NCBI GenBank assembly: GCA_949316495.1
Contig: OX439000.1
Span: forward strand, 3,474,501 to 3,538,500
Direction of reading: 5' to 3'
Length of the DNA stretch: 64,000 nucleotides
DNA from: Amphiduros pacificus
Lineage: Eukaryota > Annelida > Polychaeta > Phyllodocida > Hesionidae
Shown here: positions 1 to 10,427 of the stretch, piece by piece
How positions within the stretch are numbered: position 1 is the first letter of the stretch
Layout of the letters: the number at the start of each line of letters is the position of its first letter
The notes under the pieces: generated by a model
Database searches by the model: none
Told to the model about the DNA's origin: nothing
The model's input: the letters and a program-made list of their open reading frames with translations, nothing else
Made by a program: the position numbers and the translations under genes

Positions 1-123
1 ATTCTGTGAATTATTGCTGTGTCTGCCACGAGTCTACCCAGCTAAATAGTTGAATTAAGTAGGATTTGATTATTTATGATTCAAATAGATGTAATGACAG
101 AATGTTGATGTTTTTATTTACAG

Positions 124-1431
124 ATGGAAAGTCCAAGAAATATTCCAGCAAAGCCTATGACTCCTAAGGAAGCAAAAACACCGAAATCTAAAACTCCAGC
201 AAAAATACTTACACCCAAATCTCCCCCACCCAAAATCAAGAACCCTAAAACCCAGACTCCAAAAGCTAAAAGTCCCAAAGCTCTAAATAAGACTCCAACA
301 ATCAAGCTGAAGACCCCAAGTCCTAAATCTGGGAAGAAAAGTCCCAAAGTTGTGTCAACCAAAGCCAAGCCACCAATTAAGGCAAGTCCAAATGCAGGAA
401 GTCTCAAGATAAAAACACCAGCAAAAGTTGCTAGCCCCAAACCAGCAACGCCCAAGGCTAAGACACCAGCAAAGGTTGCTAGCCCCAAACCAGCAACGCC
501 CAAGGCTAAGACACCAGCAAAGGTTGCTAGCCCCAAACCAGCAACTCTCAAGGCTAAGACACCAGCAAAGGTTGCTAGCCCCAAACCAGCAACGCTCAAG
601 GCCAAGACACCAGCAAAGGTTGCTAGCCCCAAACCTGCAACACCCAAGGCCAAGACACCAGCAAAGGTTGCTAGCCCCAAACCAGCAACTCCCAAGGCCA
701 AGACCCCAACAAAGGCAGCCAGTCCCAAACCTGCAACTCCCAAGACCCCAGCAAAGGCAGCCAGTCCCAAACCTGCAACTCCCAAGGCCAAGACCCCAGC
801 AAAGGCAGCCAGTCCCAAACCTGCAACTCCCAAGGCCAAGACCCCAGCAAAGGCAGCCAGTCCCAAACCTGCAACTCCCAAGGCCAAGACCCCAGCAAAG
901 GCAGCCAGTCCCAAACCTGCAACTCCCAAGGCCAAGACCCCAGCAAAGGCAGCCAGTCCCAAACCTGCAACTCCCAAGGCCAAGACCCCAGCAAAGGCAG
1001 CCAGTCCCAAACCTGTAACTCCCAAGGCCAAGACCCCAGCAAAGGCAGCCAGTCCCAAACCAGCAACACCCAAGGCCAAGACCCCAGCAAAGGCAGCCAG
1101 TCCCAAACCAGCAACACCCAAGGTATCTCCTAGAGTTATATCCACAAAGGTGAAGTCAATGAGCCCCAAGGCTAAGACTCCAGCAAAGGCAGCTAGCCCC
1201 AAGGCTAAGACTCCAGCAAAGGCAGCCAGCCCCAAGGCCAAGACTCCAGCAAAGGCAGCCAGCCCCAAGACCAAGACTCCAGCAAAGGCAGCCAGCCCCA
1301 AGGCCAAATCTCCAGCAAAGGCAGCCAGCCCCAAGGCCAAGACTCCAGCAAAGGCAGCCAGCCCCAAGGCCAAATCTCCAGCAAAGACAGCCAGCCCAAT
1401 AAATGAAAATAGGAAAAGTTCAGGAAGAAGT
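124..1431 (+). CDS. MKI67: MKI67 homologue exon A: 16-aa and 11-aa Lys/Pro/Ala repeats
   Basis: This phase-0 exon encodes 436 residues with almost no hydrophobic content. From about 420 to 1125 it is a tandem array of 48-bp units encoding K-T-P-A-K-A/V-A-S-P-K-P-A-T-P-K-A (one unit, near 740, is 6 bp short), and from about 1165 to 1390 an array of 33-bp units encoding K-T/S-P-A-K-A-A-S-P-K-A. Both unit lengths and the 6-bp deletion keep the frame. The composition resembles the C-terminal tail of histone H1, with many S/T-P-x-K sites. The opposite strand is also open for long stretches, but only because the unit is repeated. The donor is AGT|GTAAGT. Confidence 0.8.
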
Positions 1432-4400
1432 GTAAGTATTTGGATTCAGACCTAACGCATTAGACATCCCAATGTACTTCCATAGAATGGATGGGGAATA
1501 CACATATTAAACCACTCTATTTTCATAGAATGGATGGGGAATACACATATTAAACCATCAAATTTGGTCATTCACTCACAAAATATAATCTTCTAAATTA
1601 TATGCATAGGAAACAATTTGTAAGACATTCTTCAGATTTTGAAACTTATCCATGCAAAGTTGGCATGACACGGGTCTAGTCCATTTTACATTGACTTATA
1701 TTTTTATGTGCATTTCCTGTGTCATTTGATTAAATCTATGCAATGGACATCTTGTGTTTTTTTCTTTGTTTTTTAATTGTTTTTTTAAACATGCTCACAA
1801 ACTTACCATGGTAAGTAAAAATGTGATATTATCTAAATTATCCTTTCAGTCTGTTGGCAGTCCTCGCACCCCAGCTGTGGCGGCCCTCAAGTCTGAAGTT
1901 GGAGCCCTGCGGAGGAAGTCCGAAGCAGTTGAAGAAGTAGAGGAAATCACAACCCCCTCCCCAAAGAAAACACCCGCCTCCCCAAAGAAAACACCTGCAG
2001 GCAAAGGTGTGTATCAGTCATCTAACTGAATGAATTGAAAAGCAGTGGCATTAGCCAGGGAAAATTACACAATAGGATTTACATTACTAGAGAATAGAAT
2101 AAAAATGTGGGAAACTGTATTCGGGGTAAGGTTTGCCACTATTTTGAAGTGTGAAAATACAGAGCCCCGGTGTCTTGTGAATTTTCCTGGGCATCACCTT
2201 AACACTTTACCTTGACATCTGGACAAATAGAGTAATCTTAGTCATCAACTTTTCAAAACAAAACTTAAATCAGAGTAAACAATGTATGCAGACATGTAAT
2301 AAGAAGTCAGAAGAAAAGATTGAATGGATTTATATTTTTTAGGTGCTACCCCTAAGTCTGGGCGTGGTAAGAAACGTAGATCGGACAAGCAGCTTGCCAT
2401 GAGTGCCAAGAGGAAGAGGGTATCATTTGGTCCCAATGTCAGTCCTGAATATTTTGACAAACGTCTCCCACCAGCCACTCCGCTGAGGAAGGGATCTTCT
2501 CCTCGCCGCCTGTCAATGCCCTCTGGTGGTGAAAGTCCAGTTGCCTCCAAGGCTGCCAAGAAGGGCCGTCACTCCATCGCGGCAGTCCAACAGGCCATCA
2601 TAGAGGAGAGCCCCACAGGAAAAACTCAATCTACACCCGAGAGCTCTGCAAAGAAAAAGTCACCCAAAGTCACTCCAAAGAGCTCTGGCAAGAAAGCGTC
2701 ACCAAAATCCACTCCCAAGAGCTCCAGAAAGTCGCAATCGCCCAACAAAATTGTGGCATCCAAAGCATCGCCAAAGTCTCCTAAAGGCAAAGCAACTACA
2801 CCCAAGTCTGTGAAAAAAACACAAGAAGATCTCAACGTCACTGGCGTAGCGGAGATGTTCTCAACCCCCACACCCAAGAAGGCAGCTCCTAAAAAGTCTC
2901 CCACTCCCAAGAAAACAACACCCAAGAAGTCGCCTGCAGCTAAGAAAACAACACCCAAGAAATCTCCCACTCCCAAGAAAACAACACCCAAGAAGTCACC
3001 TGCAGCTAAGAAAACAACTCCCAATAAAGCAAAGAGTCCTGCAGCAGACCTGAATCTAAGTGGGGTAGCAGATATGATGCGTACCCCTTCACCACAGAAG
3101 TCCACCTCCAAGGCTAGAACCCCAACCCCCAAGACTGCTAGTACACAGAAGCGGTCCAGTTCTGCATCGAAAGCGGTGGTGATGAAGAGATCCCGCCTGA
3201 GCACTGGGCCCGTGGCCACTCCCTCCAGGGACTTTACCAAGGCAGTAGCTCTGCGAGCCATTCTCGGCCCACAAGCCACGCCCAAGCTGCCGGAATCCGT
3301 GCGACGGGCAAACCTCACACCTGTAGACAGGACAAGCCTCTCCAGGAGGAAGACGCCCGCCAAACAAACGCCAAAAGCCAAGACACCCGCCAAGAAGTTG
3401 TGGGCAGACATAGTAAAGGGTGGAGCTGCCAAAGCGGCCGCTGGTGGAAGAAGAAAGTCTGCCGGTGCTGCAAAACCAGGCAAGGCTGTAAGCAAGGCGT
3501 CGGCTGCCATCAAGGCGAAGGCATTCCATATGCCTCCGGTAAGTAAATCTCTCCTCTATGTCATCTGTATGCACCAGTGCTTGACCAGTCCCACAGTGGC
3601 AAGACAACATTGGGCAGCACGAAAGGGTCCGGGTCTTAGTTATAAAAGTGGAGGTCGTGGGTTTGATTCCCACTGCAGGCAGGTTTACTTTCACACTGGT
3701 TTAAAGGCTCAAAAGTTGACCTGATGTGGTCATTATTGCTGAAGAGGTCTTAAGATTATCATTTCACAATTTTTTTTTTTTTTGAATAAATATTTTTAAA
3801 AAATATGAGATTTGTTTGTGCAAATTAAGAAACATTTGGCATACATATGAGTTGATTTTGTTGTTATTATTGTAGAAGACTCCAGCCAAGACGCGGGCTC
3901 TGCTCGGTGCTGCAGCGTCCACTGGCCACGTGGATTCCCCAGCCACCATTGTCATCCATAAGAAACGAATTGTCACACCAAAAAATACCTCAAAACAACC
4001 TCGTAAAGGTCGCAAGTCTTCAACTAAAAAGGTATGTTTGCTCTATAAGGTCAGGGATATTTGTCTGGTTGTATCTTTTTATAGCATTTTGGTTGTATGT
4101 CTCCAGAAAAAAATATGGGGATGTTATTGAAACAGTCTCTTCGATTTTAACAGTCTCTGCTTGAGGGGCAACTGAAGATATACTGAATGTCTGCTATCAG
4201 TCAATACATTTAGATATTTTGGGTTCAAACTTCCAAAACAAACTGCATAATGTCACAAGGAATGGTATTAATGCCTCGTGAAAACGAGAAACATGGGAAA
4301 CCTTCAACTATGTATTCTCAACCAAACACCTCCAACTTGGAGGCACACTTCAGAGGTGATAGCATTATGGTCAGTCCCTGTTCAACTGAAGAGCTGAAAA

Positions 4401-7400
4401 TAAAATCAAGACGCCATTGTTGGTCTTGTCAAGAGACTTAAGATCGCCATAAAATACATTTGTGGCAGATTATTGCTTACCTTTGTTTGGTCAGTCAATA
4501 CATTTAAAACTTATTCTTTACGTTTCCAGGGAAGCCGGAAGTCAGTTGGAAATACAAGCTTTACTGGAGTATCTGAGATGTTTTCCACACCCGAGGCCAA
4601 GACCCCTCCAAGGTCTGCCCGTAAGAGCACCCCAGACTCGGCCACACCGGGATACTCAGACATTCCCCCGACACCAGAGGGCCCTGGCGAGATGATTGTG
4701 TCGCCACTCTCTACTGGCTCAGGTCGAGGCCGTGCCCGCAAGAGTCAAAGTCTGCCCGGAGTCAAGCTCCTCATGACAAGCCCCAAATCACCGGTATTGA
4801 CCGGAGTCCGAGAAACCTTCAGAACTCCAAAGGTCTCCAAATCTCCCAAAGTTGCTGGAGTACGCAACTTGATGAAGTCACCGAAGTCTCCCAAAACTCC
4901 TCAGATTATAGGAGTTAAAGAGCTGATGAAGTCCCCTAAGCAGGCGAAGTCTCCCAAGCTGACTGGTGTCAGGGAACTGATGAAAACTCCTAAAGGCCAA
5001 GCGTCTCCCAGACTGGCTGGGGTACGTGGGCTCATGTACTCGCCAAAAACAGCACAGTCTCCACAGCTCGAGGGAGTCAAAGACCTCATGGCGTCGCCAA
5101 AACAGCCCACGCCCAAGAAGGCTCCCACACCTAAGAAGGCTCCCACGCCCAAGAAGGCTCCCACTCCCAAGAAGGCACCAACTCCCAAGAAGGCTCCCAC
5201 ACCCAAGAAGGCTCCCACTCCCAAGAAGGCTCCCACTCCCAAGAAGGCTCCCACTCCCAAGAAGGCTCCCACTCCCAAGAAGGCTCCCACTCCCAAGAAG
5301 GCTCCCACTCCCAAGAAGGCTCCCACTCCCAAGAAAGCAGTGAAGACACCTATCACCAAGGGTATCAAGAGAGGAAGGCCATCTGAAAGCCCATCTGCTG
5401 CTCCAGTGACAAAGAAAGCAAGAAAAGAGGAGCCAATCACCCCTCAAGCAAGTCCAGTTAAACCAATCACCCCTCAAGCAAGTCCAGTTAAACCAATCAC
5501 CCCTCAAGCAAGTCCAGTTAAACCAGTCACCCCAAAAAGTGCACCCAAAAGTAGAGCGACGCGTGGAAAGAAAGCTGCCCAACCGGCTGCTTCACCCAAA
5601 AAACCCCAAAGTAGGTCTACGAGAGGTAAGAAAGCAGAACCAGTTGTGGCATCTCCTAAGACCGCGGCAGCTGCTTCACCCTCCCCAGCTAAGCCGGCCC
5701 CTAAAGGTCGAGCAACACGAGGCAAGCGGGTGGCTGCCAGTCCTGCTAAAACTGAGGCTCCAAAAGCCAAACGTGGCAAGAAAAATGTCGAGGTTGAGAG
5801 TGCTGTTGCTTCCACCGCTGAAACTACTAAATCTCCTGCACCCAAGAGAGGAAAGAGGGCCACAAAGGCATCTGTCGTGTCATCACCAGCCAAACCCAAG
5901 ACACCTAAAGGACGTGCTACAAGAGGTAGAAAAGTGGCTGAATCTCCAGCACAAACTGTAACGCCAAAACCAGCAAGGGGTAAAAAGGCGCAAGCTGTCA
6001 GCCCAGCTGTCGAAAAGCCAGCAACTCCCAAAGCCACAAGAGGCAAGAAGGCTGCCAAAGTTGCAGCTGTCAGTCCAGCTGTCGAAAAGCCAGCAACTCC
6101 CAAAGCCACAAGAGGAAAGAAGGCTGCCAAAGCTGCAGCTGTCAGTCCAGCTGTCGAAAAGCCAGTAACTCCCAAAGCCACAAGAGGAAAGAAGGCTGCC
6201 AAAGCTGCAGCTGTCAGTCCAGCTGTCGAAAAGCCAGCAACTCCCAAAGCCACAAGAGGCAAGAAGGCTGCCAAAGCTGCAGCTGTCAGTCCAGCTGTCG
6301 AAAAGCCAGCAACTCCCAAAGCCACAAGAGGTAAGAAGGCTGCCAAAGCTGCAGCTGTCAGTCCAGCTGTCGAAAAGCCAGCAACTCCCAAAGCCACAAG
6401 AGGCAAGAAGGCTGCCAAAGCTGCAGCTGTCAGTCCAGCTGTCGAAAAGCCAGCAACTCCCAAAGCTACAAGAGGCAAGAAGGCTACCAAAGCTGCAGCT
6501 GTCGAAAAGCCAGTAACTCCCAAAGCCACAAGAGGCAAGAAGGCTACCAAAGCTACAGCTGTCAGTCCAGCTGTTGAAAAGCCAGCAACTCCCAAAGCTA
6601 CAAGAGGTAAGAAGGCTGCCAAAGCTGCAGCTGTCAGTCCAGCTGTCGAAAAGCCAGCAACTCCTAAAGCTACAAGAGGCAAGAAGGCTGCCAAAGCTGT
6701 CAGTCCAGCTGTCGAAAAGCCAGCAACTCCTAAAGCTACAAGAAGTAGAAAAGCTGTCAAAGCCACTACCCCCAAACCAGCTCCAGTTAAAAAGTAAGTT
6801 ACATACAACCTAAATTCCATTATAGATTCAAAATGTATCTGAGACATCGTAAAATAAAAATCTTAAGTCTTTGATATTTAAAATGGCCACACATCTAAAA
6901 CACATCTGAGTGTGACAAGATCAACTTTGATATGGTGTGGACTGGGGTATTTCCGGTTTGCAATTTCATTCATTCATTCCTGCCTGATACGACCTGCCTT
7001 GACCTGATTAGACTTGGCTTGACCTGGTTAGACAGGGTTGAACTTGATTAGACCTCATCTAGATGAGTGATTGATATTAATCCGGAGACCAGTTATCAAA
7101 ATTGTCACACCCTATATTTATACTTATATTGATAAAATGATTTTACTTGATGATGAGTTTGATGGAAAGCTATTGTGTTGCAGAGGTACGAAGCGTGGAG
7201 CCAGCGAGGCAAGTTCAGCAGCCCCCAAGTCCAAGAAAGCAGGTGAGTTTGGTATGAGAACACACAAACATGTAAAATAGAGCAGACCAGAGGAGGAAGG
7301 GAGGGACACTCTGCAGAGCACTCCTTGGTCACAGAATATACTGCCTTATAAGATGCCTTATGGGTTGCAGTTGGACGCCTCAGAGTCATTAAGTAATATA

Positions 7401-9130
7401 TGGGTCTGGCCGAGTGGTAACAGAGTTACACTCCCACTACATAAATTGTCATAACTTTTGAACAGTACATACTAAAATCACAATTCTTACATGTAATTGT
7501 AGGTCTTACCATGTACTTTCATGATAGTTTTTGGAGATATTTCAAAAATTATTTTTTTATGCTGAAAATGGTAAATTAGTACTCGGTAACAGAGTTACAG
7601 AAAATTAACACCTGTTTCGGGGCCATAAATGTAAAGTCATCTAACATGCGGTTCTTCTTTCAAAACATGTCATTTTTGAATTGCATGTCACTTTAAATAT
7701 ATCTAACCATATTATTCCCAAATATTAAAAGAATTGGTGCACTATTTCATATTGAAAATAAGGTTAATCATCACCAAGGTTCGGTAACAGAGTTACATAT
7801 GTTTAACTTCTGTTTTGTATTACTAACTCACTGTTTTTGTCAAATGTCTTGTTTTTGTAGACATAGTTAGTGTTAGTATGATCCAGAATTACACTTTTCA
7901 TAATCCTTTGTGAAGTTTTGGATCATAATTATTAAATTAAATTGCTAAATATAATGACGGGAGGGGAAAAACTGCTTTGGCTTCACTGCTCAAATTTGGT
8001 AAACATATCATAACACATTTTATTTTGTGCACTGCAATTATGGATGTTGAGGCAATATTTGATAAGTAAAAATATAATACATAAAGAGAAATAACAAAAA
8101 ACAAAACTTATAATAACCAAATTTATTTTAAAATCTATCTATTTTAATGATACACAATTTGCATTCATGCGGTGATCAATTATCATATCATACATCATCA
8201 TTCTGTTTGCTAGCTAAGAGTTCATTTTCATTTCTCAGAGTTCATTTTCATTTCTCAGAGTTCATTTTCATTTCTCTTTTTGTGATATTTTTTCGGTAAC
8301 AGAGTTACAGTAACAGAGTTACCCAAAAGGTTATTTAAATTGGCACTAAAATTATTTTAAATTATGTAAATGTCATAAATTTCATCATGCACTGTATCAT
8401 ACACTTCCTAAACACACTTACAGACCAAAAAAGAAGTCTGTAATCACCATTCTTGAAAAAGATATACTACTTGAAAGTTAACTACAAAAGTTGCGTCTCG
8501 ACAGGCGTGAAGGCAACAAAATTAATGTTTTACTAAAAAGGGTATAAAATATGTTCTACTTAACATAGAGCAATAAATAAAACAGTTTTGGAAACTAGAA
8601 TACTATATCTATTAAACAGATAAACTTTTATAAAGCTTTGGTGAAGTTTTTTTTTTTTCCTAGATGTTAACCTTGGCTCGGCCAGACCCATATATGGGTT
8701 TATCCTGCCTCACTCCTTCTGATTGAGATCATTTGTGTAAAGAGAGGTCAAAGTGACTTCCCGCCACCCTGCCAAAGGGTTTATGACTAAATTGCAAAAA
8801 AAAATTGTAGGAGCTTTTCAATTAAATCCTCTTATTGCAGTCCTGATTATTTGTGAAATGTGCCAACTGGTTGATATTTTAAAAAGAATATCCATGAGCA
8901 GAGAAGACTTTACTGTATTTGTTTAATCTCCCATGGCAGTCTATTAAGGGCAAAGCTATAATGTAAATTTGCATAATCATTAAGGGCAAAGCTATAATGA
9001 CCTTTGCATAATCATATCTCTTTTCATTAAAATTTATCTCAGTGAGTTATATTTTAAATTTTGATTTTATCTTTTACCAGCACCATCACCGCCTGCTGTA
9101 TCAACAACTACACGATCCCGACGACGATGA
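124..9130 (+). CDS. MKI67: Ki-67 (MKI67) homologue, 3' seven coding exons, partial
   Basis: Seven exons join in frame with GT/AG junctions: 124-1431, 1850-2006, 2343-3538, 3876-4031, 4530-6793, 7184-7242 and 9081-9130 (TGA), giving 1729 residues. An acceptor (TTTACAG) ends at 123, so the ATG at 124 is probably internal and the 5' exons lie outside; Ki-67 proteins carry an N-terminal FHA domain there. Visible residues 514-517 are RVSF, followed at 526-536 by F-D-K-R-L-P-P-A-T-P-L, the PP1-docking module shared by Ki-67 and RepoMan. Exons 3 and 5 hold nine G-V-x-x-x/L-M/F-x-T/S-P motifs, resembling the G-F-K-E-L-F-Q-T-P cores of Ki-67 repeats, which RepoMan lacks. The rest is Lys/Pro/Ala/Ser/Thr-rich, dense in S/T-P-x-K CDK-type sites. 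Ki-67 coats mitotic chromosomes and recruits PP1. The C-terminus is short and basic (TRSRRR); no vertebrate-like LR domain is clear. The family call is firm; the last-exon choice is somewhat less so. Confidence 0.86.
2343..3538 (+). CDS. MKI67: MKI67 homologue exon C: PP1-docking RVSF module and Ki-type motifs
   Basis: This exon follows a TTTTTTAG acceptor and ends at CCG|GTAAGT. The RVSF PP1 motif is encoded at 2417-2428, preceded by a basic stretch (A-K-R-K), and is followed by F-D-x-x-L-P-P-x-T-P-L. In vertebrate Ki-67 and RepoMan this extension gives PP1-gamma selectivity. Further on are two Ki-type motifs, T-G-V-A-E-M-F-S-T-P (near 2840) and S-G-V-A-D-M-M-R-T-P (near 3058). Between them are K-S-P-T-P-K-K-T-T-P-K repeats. 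The region near 3190-3320 is more complex and could be a conserved unit, though I do not recognise a named domain. Confidence 0.85.
2417..2428 (+). other. PP1-docking RVSF motif codons
   Basis: The four codons AGG GTA TCA TTT encode RVSF in the middle of the exon; with the following F-D-x-x-L-P-P-x-T-P-L this is the strongest single marker of the Ki-67/RepoMan family in the window. Confidence 0.85.
3590..3776 (+). mobile_element. tRNA-derived SINE copy in MKI67 intron
   Basis: A pol III B-box-like stretch (GGGTTTGATTCCCAC, near 3659) is followed by a body ending in a T-rich tract at 3770-3783. The body (TTTCACACTGG...GGCT..AAGGT/AAGTT...TTGCTGAA..GGT...CATTTCACAA) recurs at 50495-50620, so this is a dispersed family. 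The A box is not clear in this copy, so the 5' edge is uncertain. Confidence 0.6.
4530..6793 (+). CDS. MKI67: MKI67 homologue exon E: Ki repeats, APTPKK array, 24-aa KATRGKK repeats
   Basis: The 754-codon exon has three parts. First come seven Ki-type motifs (about 4560-5095) such as T-G-V-S-E-M-F-S-T-P, T-G-V-R-E-L-M-K-T-P and E-G-V-K-D-L-M-A-S-P, spaced 23-25 residues apart in their regular part. Next, 5105-5340 is an 18-bp array encoding A-P-T-P-K-K about 13 times. Last, about 5990-6745 is a 72-bp array whose 24-residue unit contains P-K-A-T-R-G-K-K-A and V-S-P-A-V-E-K-P; some units are shortened by whole codons. The R-G-K and K-R-G-R-P stretches look like AT-hook-type minor-groove contacts. 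The donor at AAAAA|GTAAGT is used; reading through gives an immediate TAA. Confidence 0.85.
6960..7060. repeat. short degenerate tandem repeat in MKI67 intron
   Basis: Several imperfect units of about 20 bp built on TTGACCTGATTAGAC follow one another just upstream of the 59-bp exon at 7184. Confidence 0.5.
7396..8695. mobile_element. TIR-bounded non-autonomous DNA transposon candidate in MKI67 intron
   Basis: The 19-bp sequence ATATATGGGTCTGGCCGAG at 7396-7414 has its exact reverse complement at 8677-8695. If the termini are TGGGTC...GACCCA, the flanks give a TATA (or TA) target duplication. The 1.3-kb interior has no plausible ORF. It contains the palindromic motif GGTAACAGAGTTAC at 7416, 7585, 7783 and 8295, with an overlapping variant GTAACAGAGTTACC at 8310. 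A 20-bp unit is repeated three times at 8215-8276. The element lies in the last MKI67 intron. I do not recognise the superfamily; a MITE-like derivative of a cut-and-paste transposon is the simplest reading. Confidence 0.65.
8943..9018. repeat. two-copy direct duplication, about 37 bp
   Basis: The segment ATTAAGGGCAAAGCTATAAT plus a TTTGCATAATCAT tail occurs twice in a row just upstream of the last MKI67 exon. Confidence 0.6.
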
Positions 9131-9839
9131 AAGCCGTGAAGGAATTCGCGAATCTCCCTCGTTATAACTGCTTTGTATATGCAAAAGTGTTCAACTTGAG
9201 ACTGATACAATTGGACAGTTCACAGGAGATATACTCTGTAAATAGACAAAACTGCACGATCACCATGGATAAAATTAAGTAAATCTTGTGTACAAAAGAT
9301 TGATTTTAAGAGGCTTGTTGAGCATGTTTGTAAGTAGCTAAAACATTAATAGATGAGGCTGTCACTGTGTATTTGATAGCATTTTGCATATTTTATCTTA
9401 ACAATACTTTTACAATAATCAGTCAGGAAGCAGCAGTTTTTAAGTGGCCAGACACTAGCCTTTTACTTAATTTTATAATTTTACTTATTTTAAATATCCA
9501 GAGTTGCATTTCCTATAAAATAGTGGAAAAACACAAGAAATTATTCTGCAAATTATGTATATATATTTCAAATGGTATTTATTAACCACACCAGTTTTTA
9601 TGCTTCAAGAAATTTAAATATTTTTAAAGATAATTTAGGAAAATGATGATGTCTTTGAAGAATGTGAAGGGAAAACTGCAGCATTTGACGGGTGCTATTG
9701 GAGACCTTGATCTCCTGTAGAGTTGTTGGTTAAAGTATGTTGTGGGATTTGTACCAAATTGTGAAGCAGGTGTAATATATATATCTATCAATAATGTTCA
9801 TTTGATCTTTTCTCCAAAAGTTGAAGCCAACACCAGTCC

Positions 9840-9935
9840 TACATGACTTTAGCTCAAACTCATGACTTAAGGTCATATATGACTTAAGGTCATACATGTG
9901 AAGACCATACATAACTTAAGGTCATACATGATAAT
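9840..9935. repeat. short repeat of ACTTAAGGTCATA
   Basis: Three to four imperfect copies of a motif containing AAGGTCATA occur in the spacer (or 3' UTR) downstream of MKI67. Confidence 0.5.
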
Positions 9936-10427
9936 TTGGCCATTGTCTTGGGGACGAGAGTGGTTGACCTAATTTGCAATTTGGTATATAATTATACACT
10001 TTTGTAATGAGATGTGGTTATTGTTAATATGGTGCATTAAATGCACAACAATCCAAATGTTGTCTTGATAATGTACAAATAGAGAAGGTCAATGTACATA
10101 GGCATTTCATGTTGCTATTTTTAATAGAATTCTATTTTCTGAAATATGTAGACTGTGTTTCTAAAGTGTAGTGGTGCACTTTGATGTAGTGTGGCGTTTC
10201 TGTGTCGTGTACATGTGGTAGATATGAAAGTGTATCTTGTTTTCCATATACTTTGTATATTCTGTATTATTCACTTTTTATTTTTATGGGGCAAATTTGT
10301 ATGAAAGTAGTGAATATGTGACTGTATCAGCTTATGTCAAATCATTTGCTCAGATTGAATGGCCTGAAGACATCAATAGTTAGTACTCTTATCCACTTCA
10401 AAATATATTGCAGTCATTGTTCATTTT

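Noticed and set aside
114-1373. 419-aa minus-strand ORF of Leu/Gly/Ala repeats opposite the first exon
   Set aside because: Shadow of the in-frame MKI67 repeat; the splice sites and conserved motifs are on the plus strand.
5504-6847. 447-aa hydrophobic minus-strand ORF resembling a membrane protein
   Set aside because: Shadow of the Lys/Ala-rich 72-bp coding array on the plus strand.
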